From: Massilia sp. PDC64
GTDB lineage: Bacteria; Pseudomonadota; Gammaproteobacteria; Burkholderiales; Burkholderiaceae_D
NCBI RefSeq assembly: GCF_900101265.1
Contig: NZ_FMZS01000008.1
Span: forward strand, 62,001 to 126,000
Reading direction: 5' to 3'
DNA: 64,000 nucleotides
Below, piece by piece: positions 19,032-28,498 of the stretch. Position 1 is the stretch's first letter, and each line of letters starts with the position of its first letter. Position numbers and translations under genes: made by a program. Below the pieces are notes generated by a model. It searched no databases. It was not told the origin of the DNA and saw only the letters and a program-made list of their open reading frames with translations.

Positions 19032-19841
19032 ATGCACGCCTGGATGCACCATCCGCAGGGCGAACTGGCCGAGGCGGTGCACGGTATCGGCTTCGTCTCG
19101 ACCGTGGACGAGCTGTGGCCGCCGGCGCAGCCGCAACTGAACCGGTTCCCGGCGATGGTGTACTGCAGCCTGAACTTCTTCACGGCGGGTGCCGTCGCGT
19201 TGCCCGACGACGCGGGCGAACTGCGCGCCTTGCCCGACTGGGTCGTGGCCGGGCCGCGCACGCGACCGGTCGCATCGCTCACGCTGGCACCGCTGCGCAC
19301 GGTGGGCGTCGTGCTGTATCCCGATGCCTTCGCGTTGCTGACGGGGCTTTCTCCGGCGGCACTCCAGGACCGCAACGACCCCGCCGACGGCCTGCTCGAC
19401 GAAAGCTGGGCGGACTGGCCGCAGGCACTGCGCGCGTGCCCCGACGACGCCGCGCAAGCGGCATGGATCGAAGCGCGGCTCGCCGAACGCTGGCACGCCG
19501 TGCGCGGACGCTGGGATGCGGAGCTGGGCGCGAGCCTGCGCAGCATCGTCGACTCCGCACCCGAACTGGGTGTCGGCGAGCGCCAGACGCAGAGGCAATA
19601 CCGGACCCACATCGGCCTGAGCCCGGCGCAGGCGCGCCGCCTGCAGCGCATGAACGCGGCCGTCTACGCGCTGCGCGACCCGAACTCTCCCGCGCGCACG
19701 CTCGCGGACCTCGCCGCGGAACTGGGCTATGCCGACCAGGCCCACATGGCGCGCGAACTGCGCCAGCTCGCGTTCCTGCCGCCGTCCCGGCTGGAAGAGC
19801 ACATCGGTACCGATCCCGAGTACTGGCCGTATCGGTTGTGA
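19032..19841 (+). CDS. AraC-family transcriptional regulator
   Basis: This 269-residue protein has an N-terminal effector-type domain and a C-terminal AraC/XylS helix-turn-helix region (about residues 180-260). The second helix-turn-helix is clear as LAAELGYADQAHMARELRQL. The N-terminal half resembles DUF6597-type AraC regulators whose ligands are unknown. It begins 10 bases after the FKBP gene and stands before a glycosyltransferase, so it may regulate that gene, but no operator was recognised. Confidence 0.82.
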   Translation: MHAWMHHPQGELAEAVHGIGFVSTVDELWPPAQPQLNRFPAMVYCSLNFFTAGAVALPDDAGELRALPDWVVAGPRTRPVASLTLAPLRTVGVVLYPDAFALLTGLSPAALQDRNDPADGLLDESWADWPQALRACPDDAAQAAWIEARLAERWHAVRGRWDAELGASLRSIVDSAPELGVGERQTQRQYRTHIGLSPAQARRLQRMNAAVYALRDPNSPARTLADLAAELGYADQAHMARELRQLAFLPPSRLEEHIGTDPEYWPYRL

Positions 19842-19921
19842 TTCGGCTGTGATGTCGGGTTTATTCAAGCCGGGCCGGGAGCGTCTGGCGAAAATCGTGC
19901 CTTTCCGAACGAGGCACGACC

Positions 19922-21145
19922 ATGAAGATCACGTTTCTCACCTACGGTACCGAAGGCGATACCCGGCCGCTGCTGGCGCTGGCACGCGAAGTCGTCAGCC
20001 GCGGCCATGAGGCGCACGTGCTGGCCGACGTGGCGGGCGCCCCGCGCGCGCAAGCCCTCGGCATTCCGTTCACGGCGCTGGCTGGCGACATGCGCGGCGC
20101 CTTCCTGCCCGGCGGCGCATTCGGGGCGTTGCTGAAAGACGGCGCCAGCATGTCGCGGCTCATGCGCGCGTGCGCGTCCCTCGCACGCGACAACACGCTG
20201 CCCTGGATGGAAGCGGCCAGCGCAGCCGCCCGGGGGAGCGACCTGCTCGTGTATTCGGGGCTGGCCGGCTTTGTCGGGCTGGCGGTGGCGGAAGGCCTCG
20301 GCATCCCGTGCATCGGCGCCGCGATGTGGCCGATGACGCCCACCCGCGAGTTCGCGCCGCCGTTCCTGAACGCGGCCCGCCTGCCGGGCTGGGCCAACCT
20401 GCTGGCCCATCGCGCGTTCGAACGGATGGCCTGGTCGATGTTCGGCCCGGAACTGAACCGCGCCCGCGCGCGTGTGTTCGGCGCGCCGCCGCGCAAGCAA
20501 CCGTGGCGCGACGTGCCATTGCTCGTCGGCTGCTCGCCCACGTTGCTCGCGCGCCCCGCCGACTGGCCGCCGAACGTCCACGTCACGGGTGTCTGGCAGT
20601 TGCCGGCAGGGCAGGGTTACGAACCGCCCCGGGCCTTGCTGGACTTCCTGGAAGCGGGCCCGGCGCCCGTCTACATCGGCTTCGGCAGCATGGCGGGCAT
20701 CGCCCAGGGCACGCTGGTCGACGCTATCGCGGCCGTGGCGGGCGGACGGCGCGTGCTGTTCCATCCGGGCTGGAGCGGCATCGATCCGGCGCGCCTGCCG
20801 CCCGACGTGTTCGTGCTGGACGACACGCCGCACGACTGGCTGTTCCCGCGCACGGCGCTCGTCGTGCACCACGGCGGCGCGGGCACGAGCCATGCGGCCG
20901 CGCGCGCGGGCGTGCCGTCCGTCGTCGTGCCGTTCGCCGGCGACCAGTTCTTCTGGGCGCGCCGCAAGGCGCTGCGCGGGATCGCCGCGACCTGTCCGGC
21001 GGCCGGGCTCGACAGTGCACGCCTCGTGCAGGCCGTGGCCGCCGCCTCGCAACCGGCCATGCGCGACGAGGCACGGCGCGTGGGGCAGGCGATGCGGGAG
21101 GAAGATGGCGTGCGCACGGCCGTCGACCGGCTGCTGGGCGCCTGA
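19922..21145 (+). CDS. UGT/MGT-type glycosyltransferase
   Basis: The 407-residue protein belongs to the GT-B glycosyltransferases of family 1/28. It begins KITFLTYGTEGDTRPLLALA, where the acceptor-side domain starts. It carries the nucleotide-sugar signature HHGGAGTSHAAARAGVPSVV near residue 320, then PFAGDQFFWARR. Relatives glycosylate macrolides, sterols, flavonoids or lipids; the acceptor here is unknown. The ATG at 19922 follows a GAGG. Confidence 0.85.
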   Translation: MKITFLTYGTEGDTRPLLALAREVVSRGHEAHVLADVAGAPRAQALGIPFTALAGDMRGAFLPGGAFGALLKDGASMSRLMRACASLARDNTLPWMEAASAAARGSDLLVYSGLAGFVGLAVAEGLGIPCIGAAMWPMTPTREFAPPFLNAARLPGWANLLAHRAFERMAWSMFGPELNRARARVFGAPPRKQPWRDVPLLVGCSPTLLARPADWPPNVHVTGVWQLPAGQGYEPPRALLDFLEAGPAPVYIGFGSMAGIAQGTLVDAIAAVAGGRRVLFHPGWSGIDPARLPPDVFVLDDTPHDWLFPRTALVVHHGGAGTSHAAARAGVPSVVVPFAGDQFFWARRKALRGIAATCPAAGLDSARLVQAVAAASQPAMRDEARRVGQAMREEDGVRTAVDRLLGA

Positions 21146-21182
21146 CGTTGTTTTTTGTTCCCGATCTCTCCCGGTTTTGCCT

Positions 21183-21230
21183 AATTTCCAATTCAATTGC
21201 ATTTTGGAAATTCAGACAGTTATAATTTCC
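21183..21230 (+). promoter_or_regulatory. sigma70-like promoter wrapped in AATTTCC/GGAAATT inverted repeats
   Basis: TTGCAT (21197-21202) and TATAAT (21221-21226) are 18 bases apart, directly before the DUF4347/RTX gene. AATTTCCAA (21183-21191) and TTGGAAATT (21204-21212) are perfect 9-bp arms that enclose the -35. A further AATTTCC (21224-21230) overlaps the -10. The arrangement suggests an operator for a repressor or activator of the large surface protein. Confidence 0.6.
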
Positions 21231-21348
21231 AGATCAATTATAAATACTGAGAGAGTTCATCATCCATTCCCGCGCAGTCGTTTTCATCGATCCCGCCATC
21301 GCAGGCTGGCAGGACATCGCCGCCGCCGCCGGCCAGGCACGCGTCGTC

Positions 21349-24300
21349 GTGCTGGACGACGGACAGGACGGCCTGGTCCAGATCGCCGCCGCGCTGGCGG
21401 CCGAGCGCGATCTTGCCGCCATCCATATCGTCTCGCACGGCAGCGCCGGCCGAATCGTGCTGGGGAGCACGGTCGTGACGGCCGGCGTGCTCGCGCACTA
21501 CGGCAGCACGCTCGCAACGATCGGCCGCAGCCTGTCCGCCGCGGGCGACATCCTGCTGTACGGCTGCGAGGTCGGCCAGGGCGACGCCGGCGCTGCGTTC
21601 CTGGAGCAATTGTCTGACTACACGGGCTGCGACGTGGCGGCATCGACGGGTCTCACCGGCGCAGCCGCGCTGGGCGGCGACTGGGATCTGGACGCGCACG
21701 TGGGTACGATCGCGGCCCGGCCCCTGGCGGCCCCGGCCTTTGCCGGCACGCTGGCGCTCGTGGGCGGCACCGCCGGGGATGACCGCCTGAACGGCACCGC
21801 GGGGGCGGATTCGATGTCGGGCGGCGCCGGCGACGACGTCCTCCTCGGCAGCGCAGGCAACGACACGATGGACGGCGGCGCCAACGGCGCCTACGGCGAT
21901 ACCGTCGACTACTCCGCCGGCCCGGCCGGCGTCACGGTCAACCTGGCGACGGGTACCGCCACGGACAACTGGGGCAACACGGACACGCTGGTCGGCATCG
22001 AACACGTCAACGGCTCCGCGTTCGCCGACATGCTGACCGGCTCGGCCGGTGCGAACTGGTTCCGTCCGGGTAAGGGCAACGATACCGTCATCGGCGGTGG
22101 CGGCGACGACGTCGTCATGTACGAGGGCATCTCGACCAGCGTCACCATCAACCTGCGGACGGGCACGGCCACCGGCGCGGACGTCGGCATCGACACGCTG
22201 ACCGGTATCCGCAACATCCACACGGGCGCGGGTGCGGACATCATCCAGTTGTCGGACCAGGGCGGGTATGTGTTCGCCCGCGGCGGCAACGACCGGATCA
22301 TCGGCGGCAATGCCAACGACACCTTCTTCGGCGGCAGCGGCAACGACACGATGGACGGCGGCGCCGGCCGCGACTCGGCCAATTACATGGACGACACCTA
22401 TGACGGCACCGCAAACGTGGCGGTCACGGGCCTGGGCGTCAAGGTCAACCTGGCCACCGGCATCGCGACGGACAACTGGGGCCACACGGACACGCTCCTC
22501 AATATCGAGGACGTGTCCGGTTCGCGCTTCGGCGACACCATCACCGGCAATGCGGTCGACAACAACCTGCGCGGCGAGGACGGCAACGATACGATCTCCG
22601 GCGACGCCGGCAACGACTGGCTCGACGGCGGCAACGGTGCCGACAGCATCCTGGGTGGCGCGGGCTTCGACCAGCTGACCGGCGGCGCCGGCAGCGACAC
22701 GCTCGACGGCGGCGCCGACCGCGACCGCGTCAACTACAACAACGAGTACCCCAGCACCGGGCTCACCGGCAAGGGCGTGACGGTCAATCTTGCGACGGGT
22801 AGCGCCATCGACAACTGGGGCAATACGGACAAGCTCGTCGGCATCGAAGAAGTGACGGGCTCCCGCTTCGCCGACGTCATCACGGGCGATGCGCAGGACA
22901 ACTACCTGTGGGGCGAAGAGGGCAACGACAGCCTGGCCGGCGCGGGCGGGTCGGACATGCTGACCGGGAATAGCGGCAACGACACGCTCGACGGTGGCGA
23001 CGGCCGCGACCGCGCCAATTACTCGGACGACTACCGCGGCCCGGCGCCCACCGGCAAGGGCGTGACGGTCAACCTCGTCACGGGCGTGGCCACCGACAAC
23101 TGGGGCAATCTCGACAAGCTCGTCAGCATCGAGGACGTGTCCGGCTCGCGCTACGCCGACACGCTGACCGGCAACGCGGCCGACAACAGCCTGTCCGGCG
23201 ACGACGGCAACGACACGATCTCCGGCGACGGCGGCAACGACTGGCTCGACGGCGGTGCGGGCAACGACAGCCTGCTGGGCGGCCTCGGCGCGGACATGCT
23301 GTCGGGCGGCGCCGGCAACGACACGATCGACGGCGGCGCCGACCGCGACCGCGTCACGTATTTCAACGACTACGGCACCATCGCGCCGACGGGCCTGGGC
23401 GTCAAGGTCAACCTGGCCACCGGTATCGCGACGGACAACTGGGGCCACACGGATACGCTCCTCAACATCGAAGACGTGTCCGGCTCGCGCTACGGCGACA
23501 CCATCACCGGCAATGCCGTCGACAACAACCTGTCCGGCGACGACGGCAACGATACGATCTCCGGCGACGCCGGCAACGACTGGCTCGACGGCGGCAACGG
23601 TGCCGACAGCATCCTGGGCGGTGCCGGCTTCGACCAGCTGACCGGCGGCGCCGGCAGCGACACGCTCGACGGCGGCGCCGACCGCGACCGCGTCAACTAC
23701 AACAACGAGTACCCCAGCACCGGGCTCACCGGCAAGGGCGTGACGGTCAACCTGGCGACGGGTAGCGCCATCGACAACTGGGGCTATACGGACAAGCTCG
23801 TCGGCATCGAAGAGGTGACGGGCTCCCGCTTCGCCGACGTCATCACGGGCGATGCGCAGGACAACTACCTGTGGGGCGAAGAGGGCAACGACAGCCTGGC
23901 GGGCGCCGGCGGATCGGACATGCTGACCGGGAACAGCGGCAACGACACGCTCGACGGTGGCGACGGCCGCGACCGCGCCAATTACTCGGACGACTACCGC
24001 GGCCCGGCGCCCACCGGCAAGGGCGTGACGGTCAACCTCGTCACGGGCGTGGCCACCGACAACTGGGGCAATCTCGACAAGCTCGTCAGCATCGAGGACG
24101 TGTCCGGCTCGCGCTACGCCGACACGCTGACCGGCAACGCGGCCGACAACAGCCTGTCCGGCGACGACGGCAACGACACGATCTCCGGCGACGCCGGCAA
24201 TGACTGGCTCGACGGCGGCAACGGTGCCGACAGCCTGCTCGGCGGCCTGGGCATGGATCAGCTGTCCGGCGGTGCCGGCGCCGACACGATCGACGGCGGC

Positions 24301-26091
24301 GACGGCCGCGACCGCGTCACGTATTTCAACGACTACGGCGCCATCGCACCGACGGGCAAGGGCGTCATCGTCGACTTGGCGTCGGGCATGGCGACCGACA
24401 ACTGGGGCAATGTCGACAGGCTCGTCGGCATCGAGGACGTGTCCGGCTCGCGCTACGGCGACCTCCTGACCGGCGATGCCGGCGACAACAGCTTCTACGG
24501 CGACGACGGCAACGATACGATCACCGGCGGCGCGGGCAACGACTGGCTCGACGGCAGCACGGGCAACGACAGCCTCGTGGGCGGCATCGGTACGGACCAG
24601 CTGTCCGGCGGCGCCGGCAACGACACGATCGACGGCGGCGATGGCCGCGACAACGTCATCTACGACAACGACTACGGCAGCATCGCGCCGACCGGGAAGG
24701 GTGTCGTCGTCAACCTGGCGACCGGCACCGCGATCGACAACTGGGGCAATACCGACAAGCTCGCCGGCATCGAAGCCGTCGTCGGTTCGCGCTACGGCGA
24801 CTTCATCACGGGCAACGCGGGCGACAACGACCTGTTCGGCCAGGACGGCAACGACACGCTGGCGGGCGACGCCGGCAACGACTGGCTCGACGGCGGCAAC
24901 GGCAGCGACGTCCTGCAGGGCGGCAGCGGCATCGACGCGTTCTCCGGCGGGAGCGGCAACGACACGATCGACGGCGGCGACGGCCGCGACCTGGTCTCGT
25001 ACACCAACGACTACGGTACGCAGCCCATCACCGGCGCGGGCGTGAAGGTCAACCTCGCGACCGGTGTCGCCACCGACAACTGGGGCAACACGGACATGCT
25101 CGTCAGCATCGAAGACGTATCCGGTTCGCGCTTTGCCGACAAGCTGACCGGCAATGGCGCCGACAATGCCCTGATGGGCGGCGACGGCGACGACGTGCTC
25201 GCGGGCGGCGGCGGCGCCGACCGGCTCAACGGCGATGCCGGGGCCGACACGCTGGACGGCGGCAGCGGCATCGACACGCTGAGCGGCGGCGACGGCAGCG
25301 ACACGTATTACGTCGACAATGCCGGCGACATCGTGATCGAGACCAATGCGTCCGCAGCGGGCGGCATCGACGAGGTGGTGGCGTCGGCCAGCCACGTGCT
25401 GGGCCTCAACGTCGAGAACCTGACGCTGCTGGGCGGGAACATCAACGGCACCGGCAATGCGCTGGACAACCTGATCATCGCCGGGTCCGGCGTGAATGCG
25501 ATCGACGGCGGCGCGGGCATCGACACGCTGTCGTTCGAAACGGCCGTCGCGGCGTCCGGCACGGCGGGCGTGACCCTGGCGCTGGGTGCCGCCGGCGTGA
25601 AGACGGTGGCGGCGGGGATTTCCGGTGCGGACACCGTGGTCAACGTCGAAAACCTGATCGGGTCGGACTACAACGACACCTTGTCGGGCAATGCCGGCGT
25701 CAACGTCATCCACGGCGGCGAGGGCAACGACGTCCTCAACGGCATGGGCGGCAACGACGTGCTGGTCGGCGGCGCGGGCAGCGACGCGTTCGTCTTCACG
25801 ACGGCGCCGGGCGGCAGCGTCGTGCGGATCGAGGACTTTTCGAAAGGGGAGGACAAGATCCGGCTGGAGAACGCCATCTTCACGAGGCTGCTGGCCACGG
25901 GCACGCTCGGGGCCAACAACTTCAAGGTGATCGGTTCGGCGGCCCTCGATGCGGACGACTACATCCAGTACGACAGGACCACCGGCGCCCTGTACTACGA
26001 TGCGGACGGCTCGGGGTCCGGCGCGGCGGTCAAGTTCGCCATCGTCGGCGTCAACCTGGCGCTGACGAATACGGACTTCACGGTGATCTGA
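21349..26091 (+). CDS. giant DUF4347/RTX calcium-binding surface or secreted protein
   Basis: At least 1,580 residues. The N-terminus is a DUF4347 domain (IHIVSHGSAGRIVLGS, GDILLYGCEVGQGD, ending near residue 140). The rest is eleven modules of about 95-113 residues. Each has a GVxVNLATGxATDNWG strand region followed by RTX nonapeptides of the type GGxGNDxLD, which bind calcium. The end is a typical type I secretion signal, with acidic DFSKGEDKIRL and a C-terminal DFTVI. No type I secretion genes are adjacent. GTG at 21349 is the first standard start codon, but the frame and the DUF4347 homology (VVFIDPAIAGWQD) extend back to about 21259, where no ATG, GTG or TTG exists. A role in adhesion or biofilm is likely from the family only. 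Confidence 0.85.
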   Translation: MLDDGQDGLVQIAAALAAERDLAAIHIVSHGSAGRIVLGSTVVTAGVLAHYGSTLATIGRSLSAAGDILLYGCEVGQGDAGAAFLEQLSDYTGCDVAASTGLTGAAALGGDWDLDAHVGTIAARPLAAPAFAGTLALVGGTAGDDRLNGTAGADSMSGGAGDDVLLGSAGNDTMDGGANGAYGDTVDYSAGPAGVTVNLATGTATDNWGNTDTLVGIEHVNGSAFADMLTGSAGANWFRPGKGNDTVIGGGGDDVVMYEGISTSVTINLRTGTATGADVGIDTLTGIRNIHTGAGADIIQLSDQGGYVFARGGNDRIIGGNANDTFFGGSGNDTMDGGAGRDSANYMDDTYDGTANVAVTGLGVKVNLATGIATDNWGHTDTLLNIEDVSGSRFGDTITGNAVDNNLRGEDGNDTISGDAGNDWLDGGNGADSILGGAGFDQLTGGAGSDTLDGGADRDRVNYNNEYPSTGLTGKGVTVNLATGSAIDNWGNTDKLVGIEEVTGSRFADVITGDAQDNYLWGEEGNDSLAGAGGSDMLTGNSGNDTLDGGDGRDRANYSDDYRGPAPTGKGVTVNLVTGVATDNWGNLDKLVSIEDVSGSRYADTLTGNAADNSLSGDDGNDTISGDGGNDWLDGGAGNDSLLGGLGADMLSGGAGNDTIDGGADRDRVTYFNDYGTIAPTGLGVKVNLATGIATDNWGHTDTLLNIEDVSGSRYGDTITGNAVDNNLSGDDGNDTISGDAGNDWLDGGNGADSILGGAGFDQLTGGAGSDTLDGGADRDRVNYNNEYPSTGLTGKGVTVNLATGSAIDNWGYTDKLVGIEEVTGSRFADVITGDAQDNYLWGEEGNDSLAGAGGSDMLTGNSGNDTLDGGDGRDRANYSDDYRGPAPTGKGVTVNLVTGVATDNWGNLDKLVSIEDVSGSRYADTLTGNAADNSLSGDDGNDTISGDAGNDWLDGGNGADSLLGGLGMDQLSGGAGADTIDGGDGRDRVTYFNDYGAIAPTGKGVIVDLASGMATDNWGNVDRLVGIEDVSGSRYGDLLTGDAGDNSFYGDDGNDTITGGAGNDWLDGSTGNDSLVGGIGTDQLSGGAGNDTIDGGDGRDNVIYDNDYGSIAPTGKGVVVNLATGTAIDNWGNTDKLAGIEAVVGSRYGDFITGNAGDNDLFGQDGNDTLAGDAGNDWLDGGNGSDVLQGGSGIDAFSGGSGNDTIDGGDGRDLVSYTNDYGTQPITGAGVKVNLATGVATDNWGNTDMLVSIEDVSGSRFADKLTGNGADNALMGGDGDDVLAGGGGADRLNGDAGADTLDGGSGIDTLSGGDGSDTYYVDNAGDIVIETNASAAGGIDEVVASASHVLGLNVENLTLLGGNINGTGNALDNLIIAGSGVNAIDGGAGIDTLSFETAVAASGTAGVTLALGAAGVKTVAAGISGADTVVNVENLIGSDYNDTLSGNAGVNVIHGGEGNDVLNGMGGNDVLVGGAGSDAFVFTTAPGGSVVRIEDFSKGEDKIRLENAIFTRLLATGTLGANNFKVIGSAALDADDYIQYDRTTGALYYDADGSGSGAAVKFAIVGVNLALTNTDFTVI
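22428..23390 (+). repeat. first copy of a 963-bp internal tandem repeat
   Basis: This 321-codon unit is made of three RTX modules of 113, 95 and 113 residues. It recurs almost unchanged, exactly 963 bases downstream. Landmark strings such as the NNEYPSTGL segment occur in both copies at the same offset. It is an in-frame segmental duplication within the RTX gene. Confidence 0.9.
23391..24353 (+). repeat. second copy of the 963-bp internal tandem repeat
   Basis: This is near-identical to 22428-23390. Differences are scattered and mostly silent or conservative, for example NWGNTD against NWGYTD. The last module begins to diverge at its end, after which similar but clearly older modules follow. 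Confidence 0.9.
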
Positions 26092-26179
26092 GGCAGACCA
26101 CATCGGTTCCTGGGTACGTCCCGGGTATATACTGGATCAACGTTGCCCGATGTCCAGTCCAGGAACCCGTGGTGCCCAC

Positions 26180-27811
26180 ATGAACCAGTCGCTCTCCCGT
26201 CCGACGACGATCAGCTATTACCTGGTCATCCTGTTGTTGCTGGCGACGCCCCTCCTGCTGGTCTGGCAGCACTACGGGATGGTCCGGACGATCGAGATTT
26301 CTCCCGCCCAGCCGCACGGCGCGCGGGTCGCCGACGACCGGCCCGAGTTGAAAGGCAACTCGGTCGCCATCCTGGAGCGCACGCCCGATGCGCTCGTCAT
26401 GCATTGCGCGCTGGGCACGGTCGCGACGTACGGGTTCTGCAAGATGCAATTCCTGCTGGGCCGGCCGGGCAAGGGGATCGATTTGTCCGGCTTCGATTCG
26501 ATCGATTTCGACCTGCGCTACACGGGGCGGCCGCCGCATCTCATCAAGCTGCACCTGATGAATTTCGAGCCGGAGTTTTCCACGCCCGGCGACTGGAATT
26601 CGCAGCGGTTCAACGAAGCGGAAATCGAACTGCCGCAGCAGGCCACGTTCACGATTCCGATGAACGTGCTGCGCACGGCCGACTGGTGGCGCAGCACGCA
26701 CAAGGTCCCGCTGTCCAAGAGCTACCCCCGGCTCGACCGGGTGACGGCCGTGGAATTGTCGACGGGGGCCGTCCCGCACGGACAGACCATCACGCTCGCG
26801 GTGCGCTCGATCCGCTTCCACGGCAAGTGGATCTCGAAGACGGCACTGCTCATGGGCCTCGTGTTCGCCTGGATCGCCTGCGGCATCCTCGGCCTGTCGC
26901 TGGGCCTGCTGCATTTCCGGGACAGCCTGTCCGCCACGAAGTCGCGCCTGGAACACCTGGCCGCCGTCGACCGGGAACGCAAGGCGGCCGAGGCGGCGCG
27001 CGAGGCGGCGCTGGCGGAGGCGGTGGGCCTCGCGCGCCAGCGCAGCAATTTTCTGGCGCAGATGAGCCATGAATTGCGCACCCCGCTCAACGCCATCATC
27101 GGCTATGCGCAATTGCTCAAGCGCGAACGGCACCTGCTGAACGACCGGCAGGCCGCCGGCCTCGCCACCATCCACGAGAGCGGCCAGCACCTGCTCACCC
27201 TCATCAACGACATCCTGGACCTGGCCCGGGTCGAGGCCGGCCGGATGGTGCTGTATCCGGCCGCGGTTCACCTCGGCACATTCCTGCAGGTGGTGGTCGA
27301 CATCATGCGCGTGAAAGCCGAAGAGAAGGGCCTGGCGTTCGAATACGCGCTCGCGCCCGACGTGCCGGCCGCGGTGACGGTCGACGAGACGCGCCTGCGC
27401 CAGGTGCTGCTCAACCTGCTGGGCAACGCGGTGAAATTCACGGATCGGGGAACGGTCTCGCTGCGGGTGTCGCGCCTGCCTTCCACGGCCGGGGACGACG
27501 CCTGCGTGCGGCTGCACTTCGAAGTGGCCGACACGGGCATCGGCATGAGCGCGCAACAACTGGGGCGCCTGTTCCAACCGTTCGAACAGGTGGCCGACAT
27601 GCCGCGGCGCGCCGGCGGCACGGGCCTGGGCCTGGCCATCAGCCAGCAACTGGTGCACCTGATGGGCGGCCACATCGACGTGGCCAGCGAACCGGGCAAG
27701 GGCAGTACGTTCCGGTTCGAACTCCCGCCCCGGTCGCCACCGGCAGCCCGGCCAGCGCACCGTCGCCGCGCACGATCGTCGGCTATGAAGGCGAGCGCAA
27801 GCGGTTGCTGA
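26180..27811 (+). CDS. membrane sensor histidine kinase, 5' part of a frameshifted hybrid kinase
   Basis: The 543-residue frame starts with a membrane helix (about residues 10-30). A periplasmic beta-rich domain and a second helix near residue 230 follow. Then come a coiled region, HisKA with the phospho-acceptor in MSHELRTPLNAIIGY, and HATPase with N box LLGNAVKFTDRG, G1 DTGIGMS and G2 GTGLGLAIS. After RFELPP the frame turns into an arginine/alanine-rich stretch and stops. The receiver domain expected there lies in another frame and starts within this one. An ATG 30 bases upstream is also in frame. It is probably one gene with the receiver below. Confidence 0.8.
   Translation: MNQSLSRPTTISYYLVILLLLATPLLLVWQHYGMVRTIEISPAQPHGARVADDRPELKGNSVAILERTPDALVMHCALGTVATYGFCKMQFLLGRPGKGIDLSGFDSIDFDLRYTGRPPHLIKLHLMNFEPEFSTPGDWNSQRFNEAEIELPQQATFTIPMNVLRTADWWRSTHKVPLSKSYPRLDRVTAVELSTGAVPHGQTITLAVRSIRFHGKWISKTALLMGLVFAWIACGILGLSLGLLHFRDSLSATKSRLEHLAAVDRERKAAEAAREAALAEAVGLARQRSNFLAQMSHELRTPLNAIIGYAQLLKRERHLLNDRQAAGLATIHESGQHLLTLINDILDLARVEAGRMVLYPAAVHLGTFLQVVVDIMRVKAEEKGLAFEYALAPDVPAAVTVDETRLRQVLLNLLGNAVKFTDRGTVSLRVSRLPSTAGDDACVRLHFEVADTGIGMSAQQLGRLFQPFEQVADMPRRAGGTGLGLAISQQLVHLMGGHIDVASEPGKGSTFRFELPPRSPPAARPAHRRRARSSAMKASASGC
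27728..27731 (+). other. probable one-base frameshift at a CCCC tract
   Basis: Up to this C run the kinase reads in one frame. Immediately after it, the next frame reads VATGSPASAPSPRTIVGYEG and then ERKRLLIVDD, a natural linker and receiver start. Adding one base here would restore a single hybrid-kinase reading frame of about 750 codons. Confidence 0.7.
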
Positions 27812-28440
27812 TCGTCGACGACATACCGCAGAACCGCGCGATGCTGGTCGACCTGCTGCAGTCGGTGGGCTTCGTCGTGGCCGCGGCCGAGAACGGCCTG
27901 GAGTGCCTCGTGCTGCTCGACAGTTTTAGGCCCGACCTGATCGTGATGGACGTCATGATGCCCGTCATCGACGGCAACGAGACGACGCGGCGGATCCGCC
28001 AGATGCCGGCCTGGAGCCGGGTCCCCGTCATCGCCGTTACGGCGGGCGCCAGTCCCGACGACGAAGCGCGGTGCCTGGAAGCGGGCGCGAATGCCTTCGT
28101 TCCCAAACCGGTCGAACACGATGTCCTGCTGCGCGCCATCGGCACGCAACTGGGGCTAGCCTGGATCACGGGCCGCCCTGCGCAGGAAACCCCGCCGGAG
28201 GAGGAAGAGGCCGCGCTGGTCGCTCCGCCCGCCGACGAGATCGAGGTGCTGTGGCAACTGGTACGGATAGGGAACATGCGCAAGATCCGCGAACAGGCCG
28301 GCCACCTGCGGACGCTCGATCCGGCCTATGCGCCGTTCGCCGACCACCTGGATGCGCTGGCGCGGGGCTATCACTCGAAGGACCTGGCCGCGTTCGTCGC
28401 GCGCTACCGCACGGAAGACGCGGTACGGCCAGCGGTTTGA
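27805..28440 (+). CDS. receiver domain, 3' part of the frameshifted hybrid kinase
   Basis: This 211-residue frame holds a CheY-like receiver: LIVDDIPQNRAML with the acidic pair, phospho-acceptor aspartate in LIVMDVMMPVIDG, threonine in IAVTAG and lysine in FVPKPVEHDVL. A helical C-terminal extension of about 80 residues follows. The only standard start in frame is a TTG inside the first beta strand, which argues against independent translation. It overlaps the kinase frame by 7 bases. If the frameshift is real, the receiver is cut off from its kinase. Confidence 0.7.
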   Translation: MLIVDDIPQNRAMLVDLLQSVGFVVAAAENGLECLVLLDSFRPDLIVMDVMMPVIDGNETTRRIRQMPAWSRVPVIAVTAGASPDDEARCLEAGANAFVPKPVEHDVLLRAIGTQLGLAWITGRPAQETPPEEEEAALVAPPADEIEVLWQLVRIGNMRKIREQAGHLRTLDPAYAPFADHLDALARGYHSKDLAAFVARYRTEDAVRPAV

Positions 28441-28457
28441 TGTCAAACAAACATTTG

Positions 28458-28498
28458 TGTGTCGAAAAAATTTACATCAATACAATTTTCTCGACACA
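28458..28498. promoter_or_regulatory. inverted repeat in the AT-rich region before the S53 peptidase
   Basis: TGTGTCGA and TCGACACA are perfect 8-bp arms, 25 bases apart, in an AT-rich stretch between the receiver gene and the peptidase. It could be a regulator-binding site for the peptidase, or the 3' end structure of the kinase transcript. There is no T tract. Confidence 0.35.

Noticed and set aside
21238..26103. A 1,621-codon open frame on the minus strand
   Set aside because: It is the shadow of the repetitive, GC-rich RTX gene. Its translation is a low-complexity repeat without domains, and codon bias favours the plus strand.
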